DNA of 64,000 nt from Manihot esculenta (GCF_001659605.2 NC_035173.2:7995769-8059768), one strand, 5' to 3'. Shown: positions 34,190-47,391, counted from the stretch's first letter. Notes: a model not told the origin generated them from the sequence alone. Made by a program: numbers and translations.

Positions 34190-36967
34190 TTATCATGTCA
34201 ATTTTTTATATAGAATTGTCAAGGGGTAGTAACCTCTCTTTTTTTTAGAACTTTCAAATTTCTTATATTAGTGATTGGAAAGCAGATAAAGTCATTCGCA
34301 TCTGGGGTTCCATCATTCTCATAAGGTGGAAGCTCAAGATTTTTCTGGTAGTATTTGGCTACTCTAGAATGAGGACTGGAAGGTTCATATTTTACAGAAT
34401 GATAGAAAGTTTATCCACACACATGCTATGTGCAAAGAGTTTAATATGTTCTTTACAATAACTTATGGAAGCCCTACTGCCAGTATCTGTAAACTTCTGT
34501 GGAGCAAGCTGCTGACTCTAAGTGTGAGAGACTCAGAACCTTAGTTGCTGGCCGAAAATTTTAATGCCATATTGGAGTAGATGAAAAGAGAGGTGGTTCA
34601 ACCCACAGAACAAGAGTGAGTAAAGACTTTAGTAATTGGGTGGAGGTGGATAGTAAAGGCCCTAAGTTTACTTAGTAGGGAGGGAGCCTGTTCGAAAAAC
34701 TTGACAAAGCCCTCTGTAATGATGTATAGAAGAGTAATTTCCCTGAAGGGGTGGTATTTAACCTCCCTAAACTCAACTCAAATTATTGGCCTATCCTTAT
34801 TAGTTTGGACAACTACGGCCAGCGAAATGAGAGCGCTCGCCCTTTCACTTTCAAGCTGCCTGGATGACTCATAGCTCTTTCTCTCAAGTCCTTGAAAATA
34901 ATTAGAATCCAATGCCTCCCTGGTAAACAACATAACTCATCTTGGGACTACTCTCAAAAGTTGGAAAAAGTTTTTTTTAGCAATGTGTTCAAGAAAAATA
35001 AGAACTTGCTTGCTCGCATTGAGGGGATTCAGTGTCACCTTAAGAATCAATATTCTAAGTACCTTACAACCTTTATTGAGAAAATATCATTTGATTTCAA
35101 AAGGCTAGGTCATAGTGGAGACAGTGGGGTGATAGGAACACAATTTACTTTCATGCTAGAACTTTTATAAAGATGAAAAAGAAGTAGAATTGAAATGTTG
35201 CTTAAAGATGGTAATGGCCAATGGGTTGAGGACAAGTGTGAGCTCAAGTTCCAAACCTGAAATTTTTTCAGAATCTTTACAAGCAAGAGCCATGTATATT
35301 CACTCCTTATCATTTAAGAGGTACGTTTCCTGCTTTTTCTAGTTTTAATATTAATAGTCTTTGCTTTCCTATGTCTTTTGATGAAGTTCAGTCAACTCTC
35401 TTTGATATGAAACTCTAGAAAGTTTTGGGTCATGATGGCTTTCATGCAGGGTTTCTCCAAAAACATTAGAACATCTTAGGCCAAAATATTGTTCATGAGG
35501 TTATGAAGGTATTTACTGGAAGGCCTTTAGACCGTTGCTGGAATAACACCCTCATTTCCCTCATTTCTAAAAAGCCTAATCCTACTATCATTGCTGACTT
35601 CAGACCTATATCTATGTGCACTGTGGTTTATAAGATTGTCACTAAAGTTATTGTCAATCGATTAAAATTGCTCCTCCCTTTTATTGTTAGGCTAAATCAA
35701 ACTAGTTTTGCTTCTGACCGTAAAATTGTTGATAACATAGTTATAGCCTAGGAAGTGATACATTTCATGCGTTTTTTGCCCTCAAAGTGGATCTTGAAAA
35801 AGCTTATGATAGAATCAGGTGAGACTTTTTGAGAGATGCTCTGTCTAACATTGGCCTTCTTGCTCTTTTTATTAGTATTATTATGAACTACATCTTTAAT
35901 CCTACCATGCAAGTTATTTGGAATGGTGAGCTAACTGATTCTTTTAGTACTTTTAGAGGCTTGAGAAGAGGAGATCCTCTTTTTTCTTATCCTTTTGTGT
36001 TGTGCATGGAGAGATTAGCCCATGACATCAGTGATGCAGTATGAGAGGTAGGTAAAAGTCCGTCCAATTAAATAGAGGAGGTCCTAAGTTAACCCATTTG
36101 TTCTTTGCAGATGATCTTGTTTTTTTTTTCGAGGCCTCTAGAGATCAAGCTGAAGTTATCAATGATGTCCTGGAATGGTTTTGTCAGAGCTCAGGGTAGA
36201 AAATTAATCATTCTAAAATGCATGTCTTTTTCTCTAAAATATAGACTCTAATATCAATAAGGATATTAGTCATAAGCTAGGTGTACAAAACTCTGAGAAT
36301 CTTGGAAAGTATCTTGGAGTCCCTCTCATTCATACTAGAATGAATAAGCAAAGCTTCTAATATATATTATTGATAAAGTTTGGAGCACATCAGCAAATTG
36401 GGAAACTAGTAGACTCTCTCTTGCGAGACGCATCACCCTAATACAATCAGTCTTATTTATTATGCCCATATATATTATGCAAACCATATTTTTATCAAAA
36501 GTAGTATGTGATGACATTGACAAGGTATGTATAAATTTTATTTTGGGAAGCTCTAATGGTGAACGAAAGATATCCTTGGTGCCCTAGGAACACGTCTCAA
36601 GATCAAAAGAGTAAGGTGGGCTTGGGCTTTGAGACTCGGGCCTTGTAAATGAAGTCTTCATGCTCAGAATTGCTTGGTGGATTTTCAAGAATAGTCAAGA
36701 GCTTTGGGCAAGAGTTCTCATGGCTAAATATGAGCTCAATGAAAGCCTGATACCAAACAATATCAAGAATTCCCAGTGTTTCAACCTCTAGTATCATGTC
36801 CAAACTATTTGGAAAAAATTCAAGAACGGATTGTGTTGGCCCATCGGAAATGGACAATTAGCCCTTTTCTAGACTAATCAGTGGCTCCCAAGGAAGGTAA
36901 AATTCTAGACTTAGTGATCCGACCTGTCCCGGTGACTATGCTCTCAAAATCAGTTTGCAAGTATTTT
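34190..36967 (+). pseudogene. LINE ORF2 relic: endonuclease and reverse transcriptase
   Basis: Begins near 34195 with a degraded start and part of an apurinic endonuclease (GPKFT, EKLDKALCND, GVVFNLPKL, WPILISLD across frames). The reverse transcriptase follows: NNTLISLISKKPNP, DFRPISMCTVVYKIVTKVI, NQTSFASDRKIVDN, RGLRRGDPLF and the catalytic box FFADDLVF near 36108-36131. Downstream are GKYLGVPL, then ARRITLIQSV. Many stops interrupt it. At 36967 it is broken by the Ty3/gypsy insertion and continues at 42471. Confidence 0.8.
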
Positions 36968-37760
36968 TGTAACAGCCCGGAAACCGAACTGCTACCGGCA
37001 CTAGGATCCAGATCGACTTAAGGTCGCCGGGACTCGTAGTAAGCCTGCTATATTGTCTGTGTACTTGTGAAATCCCATACATGATCATACATTTTCTATC
37101 AAACCATTAAAACTTTTCTTTCCTCCAGGGCTTAACCTGTGCATGCACTATATCTCTGCTATTTTATCCCCACTCAAGGCGGATATAACTCATCATATTA
37201 AGCCTGGTTTTCTCATCAATATGACCAAGAAAAAGAAACATACATAATCTGATCATGTGTCTACAACAAGGGATTACAACACTTCTCAGTCAAGCACAAG
37301 TCTATACATTGTACATTATCTTTACATATACATGTCCACACTAGCTATTACAAACTATATACTCTTCCTGTACCCTGCTGACTTCCCTCTGAACTTTGAA
37401 CCTGCACAACTGGAGTTAGGGGAGAGGGATAAGCTACTATAGCCCAGTGAGTAGAACAGGATAAAGAACAGGTGATAAAACATGCTCTCATGAAAGGTAT
37501 CACATCACAAGTAATCACATCATCTCAGCATGGACGGATCAACACTCCCTCTATCTGGGTACTACATCTCATCTGGGGTACCGAAGTACCATGTGCCTGG
37601 TCCCCTTAGGGCTGTTCCAGGTCTTTGTGCCTGGTCCCCGTAGGGCTGTTCCAGGTCTTTCCTTCGAGGGCTATTGAATCCGTACTATGTCCATACAGTC
37701 ATAGAAACAATGTACAAGGAGCAATGCCAAGTACAAGGATAAATGCAATGCATCATATTC
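36968..37760 (-). repeat. Truncated 3' LTR
   Basis: Matches 40270-41062 with a constant offset of 3,302 and no gaps, starting TGTAACAGCCCGG. The match stops abruptly after CATCATATTC, where reverse transcriptase coding sequence begins. Confidence 0.92.
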
Positions 37761-38617
37761 AACTGCCTATAGTCGACACAAAGTCTAAGAGGTCCATCCT
37801 TCTTTCTGACAAATAATACTGGAGCACCCCAAGGGGAGGTACTCGGGCGGATGAAACCTTTTACTACCAAATCCTGTAACTGTTCTTTCAACTCTCTCAA
37901 CTCTGCTGGCGCCATCCTGTAGGGAGGAATAGAGATCGGTCTGGCACCGGGCATCAACTCTATCTCGAACTCTATTTCCCTAACAGGTGGTAGTCCTGGA
38001 AGCTCTTCAGGAAACACATCTGGGAAGTCTCTAACAACTGGTACTGAGCATGGTTCCCTAACCTGACTGTCTAGCTCTCTCACATAAGCTAGGAACCCCT
38101 GACAACCCTTCCTCAACATCCTACGAGCCTGGAGGGCTGATATCAAACCCCTAGGTGTCCCTTTCTTGTCTCCTCTGAAGACACACTCTGACCCATCCTG
38201 GTCTCTGAGACTCACTACCTTGTCCCTGCAGTGCAAGGTAGCACTATAGGTAGATAACCAATCCATCCCTAGAATGACATCAAAATCTGTCAACTCTAGA
38301 ACCACAAGGTCAGCTGGAAGGCATCTATCCTCTATACACACTGGACTGAACTGACAGACTGACTCTGCCAATGATGGGTCACATCTAGGTCCACTGACCC
38401 AGAGAGGACACGCTAACTCGGATACAATCAACCCCAATCTCTCTGCGGCTTTAGAAGAAATGAAAGAGTGAGAAGCACCGGGGTCCATTAAAGCATACAC
38501 CTCTGAACACCCAATGATGAGAGTACCTGACACCACTGTGTTCGACGTGTCTGCCTCCTGTTGCGTCATGGTGAAAATCCGTGCTGGAGCTGACGGACCT
38601 GCACCTCGGGAACCCAT
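37761..38617 (-). pseudogene. pol: Ty3/gypsy protease and truncated reverse transcriptase
   Basis: The frame starts in the linker after gag. The aspartic protease has the active site [10 protein letters not shown] and the later ILGMDWL motif. After a spacer, the reverse transcriptase N-terminus reads [18 protein letters not shown], then [11 protein letters not shown], then [17 protein letters not shown] and CVDYRQL. There it fuses to LTR sequence in frame for a few codons and stops. The catalytic YVDD region, RNase H, integrase and any chromodomain are missing. The wording of the motifs is that of Tekay/Del-type chromoviruses. Confidence 0.9.
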
Positions 38618-38737
38618 CCCTGATGAAGAGGCTGCCCCTCTTCCTCTACCTCTGCCACTGCTTGGTGGACGGACTGAAGCTGCTGACTAGAAGACACTAC
38701 CTGAGGTCATCTGCTGGGATGGTGCAACCAAAGTCGC

Positions 38738-40066
38738 CTAAGGACATTCCCGTGCATAATGTCCCTCCTGCCCACATCTATAGCAGGCTGAAGATCCCAA
38801 CATACAAGCTCCTCTGTGTGGTCTCCCACACCTATTACAAACTGGAAGATCTGTGCCAGAGCTGGAGCCGCTACTCATGCCCAGACCCGTCTTAATCCTG
38901 CTCCAGAACTTGCCTCTCTTTCCTCTGAATTTATCCCATCTCTTCTTGCTCGCACTTGCCGTACCAGAAGCCTGTGCCTTTGCTTGCTTGACTACTCCCT
39001 GACTGATGGCACTGGCCTCCATCTTTCTAGCAGCATCCACAATAGAGTGGAAACTCTCCTTTTCCGCATGAAGAATCAAAGAGAAATACCTGGGATGAAG
39101 CCTTGTGGCATATCTCTTTGCCTTCTTCTGATCCGTATCATACGCCTAACCCACGTATGGTAACAATTCCAGGAACTTATCGGTATACTCATCAACGCTC
39201 ATCTCCTCCGTCTGTCTCAACTGCTCAAACTCCACAACCTTAAGCTCCCTAGAACTGTCAGGAAAAGCCCACCCAGCAAATTCGTTGGCGAACTCTTCCC
39301 ATGTCATACTGTCTATTCTGGGGTCCACATAGTTCTTGAACCATTCTCTGGCTTTCTTGCATTTTAACGTGAACCCTGCCATCTCAATGGCCCTGCTCTC
39401 ATCTGCTCCCAACTCACTTGTTATCATTCTCTCTGCACTGAGATACTCAAAGGGATCATCTCCCGTATTAAATTTAGGCGCATACAACTTTAAGTACTCA
39501 GTCATCTTCACCTTACTTCCCCCTGAAGAACTGGGTTGTGCTTCAACAACCGGGGCTGCTGGTTCAGGTGGTGGTGGTGGAGGTACTGTTTCTCTGGCTT
39601 CAGGCTGTACTGGACTTGGATGAAAAGGTGGGGGTGGATACATGTGATATGGTGGATAGAAGGAAGGATAGGGCATATATGGCATGTAGGGTGGATATGG
39701 GGCAAAGCTGGAGTAATCCGACGTGCCTCCCATCGGATCCCCTGGGCCCTGTGGAAAGGGTGGATAGCCAAACCCCGAGGCCTGTACGCCTCCCTGGGAC
39801 TCCCCCATACCTTCTTCTGACCTTCCTATACCCATGCTTACATCTCTACTCTGAGCCTCCTCCATAGCAACTCTCTCTTCTTCTGATCTTCCCCCTCTGC
39901 CTATTCCTCTTCTGCTTTCGTCAGAAGACCTTCGAGGGTCTCTTGACGTTCCCTCCCTGCTTGACCTGTGAGTCCTTGCCCTTGGCAATGCAGGAGGACG
40001 AGCAGCTGTACCCTCACTTTCAGGTGGGACTCCAGTCAATCTCGCGGATCGACGAGTTCCTCGCAT
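38738..40066 (-). pseudogene. gag: Ty3/gypsy Gag with in-frame stops
   Basis: Starts MRGTRRSARL (ATG at 40066). One continuous frame is interrupted by TAG codons at 39146-39148 and 38738-38740, and by a third in the linker at 38687-38689. The retrotransposon-gag domain is complete here, including the FEQLRQTEEMSVDEYTDKF capsid segment that the 4707-12044 element lacks. It is followed by a basic region, CNRCGRPHRG and the CCHC knuckle CYRCGQEGHYAREC. Each stop is one base away from a sense codon, so they look like decay after insertion. Confidence 0.88.
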
Positions 40067-40254
40067 CTTAACTCTCTCTGGAAAACAACACATAACAGAG
40101 CACATAAGCAACACATATCATAGCATTGCACATCATCAACAGATAGACAGGACTAACATCCTATCCTAGTGGACATGTTTTCCTATTGTGCTTGACCAAC
40201 TAAACCTCTATGAGCCCAACTCTAGTTCTATAGGTCCGACCATGTGAACCAAGG

Positions 40255-40266
40255 GCTCTGATACCA
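40255..40266 (-). other. Primer-binding site (iMet)
   Basis: Minus strand TGGTATCAGAGC, separated from the 5' LTR by three bases, the same spacing as in the element at 4707. Confidence 0.92.
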
Positions 40267-40269
40267 ATC

Positions 40270-42465
40270 TGTAACAGCCCGGAAACCGAACTGCTACCGG
40301 CACTAGGATCTAGATCGACTTAAGGTCGCCGGGACCCGTAGTAAGTCTGCTATACTATCTGTGTACCTGTGAAATCCCATACATGATCATACATTTTCTA
40401 TCAAACCATTAAAACTTTTCTTTCCTCCAGGGCTTAACCTGTGCATGCATTATATCTCTGCTATTTTATCCCCACTCAAGGCGGATATAACTCATCACAT
40501 TAAGCCTGGTTTTCTCATCAATATGACCAAGAAAAAGAAACATACATAATCTGATCATGTGTCTACAACAAGGGATTACAACACTTCTCAGTCAAGCACA
40601 AGTCTATACATTGTACATTATCTTTACATATACATGTCCACACTAGCTATTACAAACTATATACTCTTCCTGTACCCTGCTGACTTCCCTCTGAACTCTG
40701 AACCTGCACAACTGGAGTTAGGGGAGAGGGATAAGCTACTATAGCCCAGTGAGTAGAACAGGATAAAGAACAGGTGATAAAACATGCTCTCATGAAAGGT
40801 ATCACATCACAAGTAATCACATCATCTCAGTATGGACGGATCAACACTCCCTCTATCTGGGTACTGCATCTCATCTGGGGTACCGAAGTACCATGTGCCT
40901 GGTCCCCTTAGGGCTGTTCCAGGTCTTTGTGCCTGGTCCCTGTAGGGCTGTTCCAGGTCTTTCCTTCGAGGGCTATTGAATCCGTACTATGTCCATACAG
41001 TCATAGAAACAATGTACAAGGAGCAATGCCAAGTACAAGGATAAATGCAATGCATCATATTCGTGTACACTAATGCACTCACCCTATAGCATATGCATGA
41101 TGCATGAAGTATGATAAAATATGCATTTCTCATATTCAAACATTACGTTCAGTTCCACTCACCTCGGGTTGACTCTGAACTGACTCGGCAGGTTCTGAAA
41201 CTGGACTCACTGCTGACCTCCCTGATTCCTCTGGTCCGTACCTACACAGGTGGACTCAAATGAGGGACCAAACTAACTCACGAACATCTCTACGAAACTC
41301 CCCAAAAACCCTCTACAAGATCCCCTAACAAGCACATAAAACATGCAAAAGAAAGCTGGACAGGGCACTTTCGGCGGCAGGTTCGGCGGCCGAAACCCCT
41401 CTCCAGAGACGAAACTCATGCATGTTCGGCGGCACCTTCGGCGGCCGAAAGTCTCATCCAGAGATGAAACTCAACCTTCGGCGGCACTTTCGGCTGCCGA
41501 ACCTTGCCTCCAGAGATGAAAGTCCCAAGTTTCGGGGGCAAGCTTTGGCAGCCGAAACTGCCTCCACAAGGGGTTCGGCGGCCGAACCTTCCTTCGGCGG
41601 CCGAACCTTCCTTCGGCGGCCGAACCTTCCTTCGGCGGCCGAACCTTCCTTCGGCGGCCGAACCTGGTTTTGCCCGTTGGGCAGAACCCTGCTCTGTTTC
41701 ATCCAAACCTTATCCAAAACATACCCAACATGCATCTCAACTACTCCCAACTAGCACATACCAGAAAACATGCACAAAGAGGTCCAAAACTAGCCTAAAA
41801 CCTCACAAAAACACATCAAACAACACTGAACATGCTTGAACATATACATCTCCCAAAAACCTCACCTAAACCTAATCATACATACTACCCCTCAAACTTT
41901 CATAAAACCTTTAAAAATCAGCAAAGAAGTTCAGGATCCACCCTTACCTCCTGAAGAACTTGAGGATGAGTGATCCTAACGTGGAGATATGAAGAAAACC
42001 TCTTTCAAAGCTCCAAACTTCCAAACTTGCTAGTTTTGCTCAAAACCTTCAAAACACACCAAAACTCTTAAACCCCGTGAAAGATTTGGTGAAAAACATG
42101 GAAAACATGAAAGTCAACTTGGGAGAGACTGGAACTCTCCTCTGGCTGCAAGTGGAGGAGAAATAGCCTCCTTCCACCGACCTTTGGCCCTTAAATAGGT
42201 GGCTGGCCAGACCACCTTCGGCAGCCGAACGTGAATCCGAAACCATGCAATGTTCGGCGGCCGAAAGTGACCTTCGGCGGCCGAACCTTTGCATTTCTCC
42301 CTTCTTGCTTTTCTTTCAAAACTCATTTCCTTTCACACTTAAAAACATGCAAAACTCTTTAAAACACATCGGAAAACATATGTCTTACCCTTCTCGAGAG
42401 TTCCGACACCCGAGATTCCACCAGACGACAGGAATTTCGAGGCCGGACTCGAGCCGGGTATTACA
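40270..42465 (-). repeat. Complete 5' LTR (2,196 bp) with palindrome-rich segment
   Basis: Minus strand starts TGTAATACCCGGC and ends GGGCTGTTACA. 41360-42290 is dense in TTCGGCGGCCGAA and variants. ORFs open in several overlapping frames at 41416-41839 arise from this repeated GC-rich motif and are not genes. Confidence 0.93.
41572..41664. repeat. Five-copy 19-bp array of a near-palindrome
   Basis: TTCGGCGGCCGAA begins at 41574, 41593, 41612, 41631 and 41650, separated by CCTTCC. Each unit is a near-perfect inverted repeat, so the array could form several alternative hairpins. Confidence 0.9.
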
Positions 42466-42470
42466 ATTTT

Positions 42471-43085
42471 GACCCCAACATTGGGTGGTACTGGAACAAG
42501 ATAGCTCCCTATGTAACAGCTATGGTATTGATCCAATTATCAAACGTTCAACTCATGTTCAATGATAGCCACCCAGATGACTTTCTTTGGAGGAACTCAA
42601 GCTCCAGAAAGTTCACTATGAAATCCGCTTACTTAACCTTGCTGATCTAGAGGATACATAAAGCTCTATTAGATGGAAAACTATCTAGCAATGGCAAGGC
42701 CCACAGCAGATTAGAACCTTCTTATGGCGGACTATGCATGGTAAAATTCTAACCAACATGAAACACATGAGAAGAAATCTCAATTCTTCGAGTAGCTGTG
42801 ATATTTGCAACAGGGAAGTGGAATCCATTATGCACGTATTGCGCGATTGTAATGATACTAAAACTTTATAGAATAATTTGCTCCCTTTTAGTGTAGGAAC
42901 CAAATTCTTTGACAATAACCTCTATGTGAAAAATTGAATCCTCCAAAATGTACAGGACAACTATGCAAAGGTCCATGGTCTAGACTGGTCGCTCATCTTT
43001 AGAGTAGTGTGCTAGAATGTTTGGAAACTTCACAAAAAGTGCCTCCTCAATGATAGCAGACCTAGTATGGATCACATCTTTTTCA
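42471..43085 (+). pseudogene. LINE ORF2 relic, C-terminal part after the gypsy insertion
   Basis: Continues the LINE broken at 36967. The remaining frames carry the zinc-binding reverse transcriptase segment (zf-RVT type): a W-x-W-x-KI-AP stretch, FTMKSAYLTL, and further on FLWR-like, CDICNREVESIMHVL-like and W-N-V-W segments in shifting frames. It fades into AT-rich DNA near 43085. No RNase H was recognised. Confidence 0.7.
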
Positions 43086-46000
43086 CTTATAATATTTTCA
43101 TATATATTATAAATTCAAATTTTATAAATTTATATTTTATGATATATAAAATGTTAATATTATTGTATTTTAAGATATTTTGAACAAAATCGAAATTGGA
43201 AGGAAATCATTTTGAATTGCAATCTTTTTGAACTAAAGATGAGTAAGGGCCATTATGAAACTTAAAGGCCCACCCTGACCCTATCCTACATGGGCCAGCT
43301 GATGTGTGATGCACTGCAATGATAGCTGATAGACATTCAAATAGCTAAACTAAGGCAGCTAATATTTGACTTATTTACTGTATTTGAGATCAACTCTAAT
43401 TTTAGAGTTATTTTAAATAAATTGATAAATTTTTTTATTTTATTTTTTATTTAAAATATATTACCTTTTATATTTTATTAATTATAATTTTTAAAATATT
43501 TTTTACATAATTAAAAATACTATAAATAATTAAAAGCAGTTATAGTAATTATATTTTAAAATTTTATTTTAATTATTATATGTATTGTATAATAAATTAA
43601 TTTTTCCATATTTTAATAATTTAGAGATTAAAGCGGCAGTTTATCTAAGGTTTAATTACAAAACTTCCTTTAAGTGATATGGCTATAGGAAATCCTGCAT
43701 CCTTAATTGAAGACATGTAATTTAAAAAAAAAATAGAATGCTCAAATTCATTAGAAACATGGGACACAATAAAAAAATTTATATATAAAATCGTCAATAA
43801 TTAGAAATAATCAGAATTATCCAAGAGATATTTTATCCGACTTGTAAAATCTGATAGTTTGATTAATATATCCAAAATTACATTTTCACAAAAGTAAAAT
43901 ATTTTAGCAAATTGCCCTTATTTGACATTAATAATTTTATAAAAAAAAATAAAATTCAAATGAATTTGGTAATGAGTTCATGAATTTAGGGTTTCTTTGA
44001 AATTGCTTGTCTTCTTCGTTTGTGTTGCCTTTATTTTATATTTCTATTTGTGATTATATATTCATTCAGATATACAAGTTAATTTATACATCTAATTAAT
44101 AAAAAATTAAAATTTTATATTAATATATAATTTTATGTATTTTAATTTTTTTTTTTTTTAAAATAGGGGTGGAAAGAGTCGAACTTTTGACCTTACAATG
44201 CTACAAAAATACACTTTCCATCAGTCTAAGTCTCAGAATGCTATGTATTTTAAATTTTAAATTACATATTAAAATTATATTAAATGAATATATATTTTCA
44301 GGTGGGCAATAGAATTCTCTGCTTTCAAACGTAGTAGGTATAATAATAAAAAAATATTCACGTCTTTATTGAATGTCAATCTATTGAAGAAATAAAATGT
44401 TATTTTTACAAAAATTAAAAACTGAAAAAATATTTTACAAGTACTAGGAGCCGTTACGCATCCAAAGGTCCAACTTGAAAAGGGCATGGAAATATTATTT
44501 TTAATATTTTAATTTTAATATGATTTAATTTTTTTATATTATTAAAAATAATATATTATTAGATTAAATTTAATTTTTTAAATTAAAATTAAAATAAATT
44601 AAAATAATAAAAAATTAAATTAAATTTTAAATTAATTTAATTCAATTAATTTTTTTAATTTAAATCGAATAGTATTCAGTACGAGAAAGATATTTAAAAA
44701 AAAACTAATAATGTTGTAAGAGAGATTTTTTTATGTTTTTTAAAATAATATTATATTCATTAACTGATTTTATTTTATTTTATTAATATAATTAAAGACA
44801 TATAATGGATATTTTACTTTACGCAATGGTATAAAAAATTTATTATTTAGATTTTAAATTTATTATTAAAAAAACAGATCCGTTGGAAATAAAAAGTGAG
44901 AGATTAAATAATTTAATTTTTAAAATATAAAAACTAAATCTCATAAAATTCAAAAATTAAGTAAATAGTAATTTATCTTTTTTAAAGCACAATACTTTAG
45001 TAACAATTAATAAATTTATACAATTTTTTATTTGCTCAATTTATTTATTTTTTAATTTTATAATAATAATTTAAGGGCAAATTTAGATTTATAAATAAAA
45101 TTTAATATTTTTAATTCTTAATATATAATTTAAAAAATAAATTTAATCTTTTTACAATAAGATTATATATTAAAAATAATTAAAAATAAATTCAATTAAA
45201 TTTCTACATTTTTTAATATATAATTTAGTCGTAAAATTGATTTTTTACAATGTACATACTAAAAATAATTAAAAATAAATTCAATTAGTTTTCCATACTT
45301 AATAATTAAAAATAAAGTGTTTAAAATTTTTTAGACACTTAATAATTAAAATTACTGAAGTGATTAATTAATAAATTTTTTAAAATTATTTTAATCAATT
45401 TATTTTTTAAAATTAATAAATTAGATAATGGATTTTTTATATTATAAAAATTAAATTGTAATCTTTTATTAATAGTAATAATAATAATAAACATTTATAT
45501 TAGAAACAAAAGAGAACCTGAATTTTTTTTTTTAACAAAAATGAAAGAAATATTATTAATTCAAAGCGATCAAGAAAATTATATGAGTAGGAGGGATATG
45601 AATCTAAATTCCTTGACCTGACTCGGAATAAACTGATATTGTTAGAATATGAGTAACATCATTCGCAGATCTATAAATAAAAACACAACTTACTTTCTCA
45701 AAACTGGATAAAATTGATTAATAAACTCCCTCCTTGATTATTACACCACGGATTTTGCCTTTCAACAACACTACATACACCATTAGCTAGCTTCGCTACA
45801 ATCCACCACCTATTATACTTAAATACGTGTACACGTGTATGCATATTTTTTTATTGAATTATTAATTTTATAATCTAAAATATATAAATTTAATAAAAAA
45901 AAATACATTATTAAAATTTAAAATATGACCAGAAGTCAACAAGGCGTAATGCGAGCCGTAAAATTTTGAAATGAACTTGCTCCTGCATATGACAACACAT

Positions 46001-47385
46001 TAACATTTTTTTTTTATTATTATATTATCTTTTTCTTTTTTCTTTTTTTTAAAAAAGTAATACTATATTGATTTTAATATAATCATTATGTTCGTAAAAA
46101 AAGCTGAGATTTAAAAAAGAGCATTCTTTTTCATTTTGAAAAAAAAAATTGAATTTTAAAAATTAATATTTATTTGTTAAATCAATAAAAAAACAGTTTT
46201 TAAATTAAAATTATGATACATTTCACATAAAATTAAATTAAGCTTGTTTTTCTGTTAATTAGACATTGATATAGCTTGATGTTAATAAAAAAAAAATTTA
46301 TCTGTTTAAAGTTATTTATTCGATTTAAATTAAAAAAATTTATCGAATTAAATTAATTTAAAATTTTAATTTAATTTTTTATTTTAATTATTTTAATTCA
46401 ATTTAATTTTAGTTGAAAAAAATAAAAAAATATTAAACTGAACTAATTAATAATAATAATATATTATTTTTTATAATATAGATAGATTAGAGCATAATTA
46501 AAATTAAAATGTTTTAATTAAATTTTAAAATATTAAAAGTAAAGCATAAAAAATAAAAAAATTATTAGAATTAAACTAATTTAATTGGATTTGATTTTTA
46601 TTTAAAATTAATTTAGTTTTATTTTTATAAATACTAAAATTTTAATTTTTAATTTATTCGGTTAGATTTAATTTTAAATTGAATTAACTGATTATTTCCT
46701 GTTTAAATATAAATACTTTATAATGATTTTTTTTGCTTAAAAAGAAATGAAATGAAGGAGAAATAATAAATTTTTAATCAAAAGGGGAAATAACAATTAG
46801 CATAGCAACAACATAACGTTAACGGCAGAATATATAAATATTAGCATTCTTAAACTTCATGACGCATAAGGCATCTGAATTATTTAAAAATAAAAATAAA
46901 ATAATTTTACAAACTCAATTAATAAAGAACATGAATTTTTATAATATTTTTTTAACAATTTAAATTAAAAAATTTAAGTATATAGCTAAGTAATTTAAAT
47001 TAATTAATTACAAGTAAATACAATTATTAATTAATTAAATAAATATTTTGATGGGGTGGGCAAAGGTTCAAAACAGTATTTCAAAATGAGTTTGCTGATC
47101 ATTTGTTTGAATTAGACTATTGATTTAACATTATACCAACCAATTACGTATATCCAATAAATATTTCCTGGATATATTTATTTAACATTAAGTCCTTTTT
47201 AATTTAACCTAATATTTTAAAATATTTTAAAAATAAATTGAAGGATTGAAGCAAAAAGAAAAAAGAAAAGAAAATAATATACGAAGGGAGACCTGGGAAA
47301 CCAGCAGCCAAAAATTATTTCATTGATCTGAATCTGCCTTGAAAATTTCTAACAAATATTTCCTGTAATTAACTATCTCTTCATC
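43086..47385. other. AT-rich intergenic DNA
   Basis: Over 4 kb dominated by A/T runs, with no supported ORF. The only structured item I can name is the SINE-like piece near 44146-44243. Confidence 0.6.
44146..44243 (-). mobile_element. Possible short tRNA-derived SINE
   Basis: Read on the minus strand, an A-box-like TTAGACTGATGG is followed 40 bp later by the B-box-like GTTCGACTC, then CCACCCCTATTTT and an A-rich tail. This order is that of tRNA-derived plant SINEs. No target duplication could be fixed. Confidence 0.4.
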
Positions 47386-47391
47386 TCCCCA

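Larger units (their letters stand above)
36968..42465 (-). mobile_element. Ty3/gypsy element with pol-to-LTR deletion
   Basis: 5.5-kb minus-strand element inserted in the LINE, with a 5-bp target duplication ATTTT (36963-36967, 42466-42470). The 5' LTR (40270-42465) is whole. The 3' LTR (36968-37760) keeps only its last third, because a deletion joins the reverse transcriptase motif VDYRQL directly to mid-LTR sequence. Gag, protease and the start of reverse transcriptase remain. The rest of reverse transcriptase, RNase H and integrase are gone. The shared 793 bp of the LTRs align without indels and differ at about a dozen sites, all transitions by eye. Gag and LTR ends show it belongs to the same family group as 4707-12044. 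Confidence 0.93.

Noticed and set aside
41416..41839. Several overlapping ORFs of 95-111 codons on both strands with repeated FGRR or RRPNLPSAAE words
   Set aside because: They are all translations of the TTCGGCGGCCGAACCTTCC array inside an LTR. The 19-bp period lacks stops in several frames, so the openness has no coding meaning.
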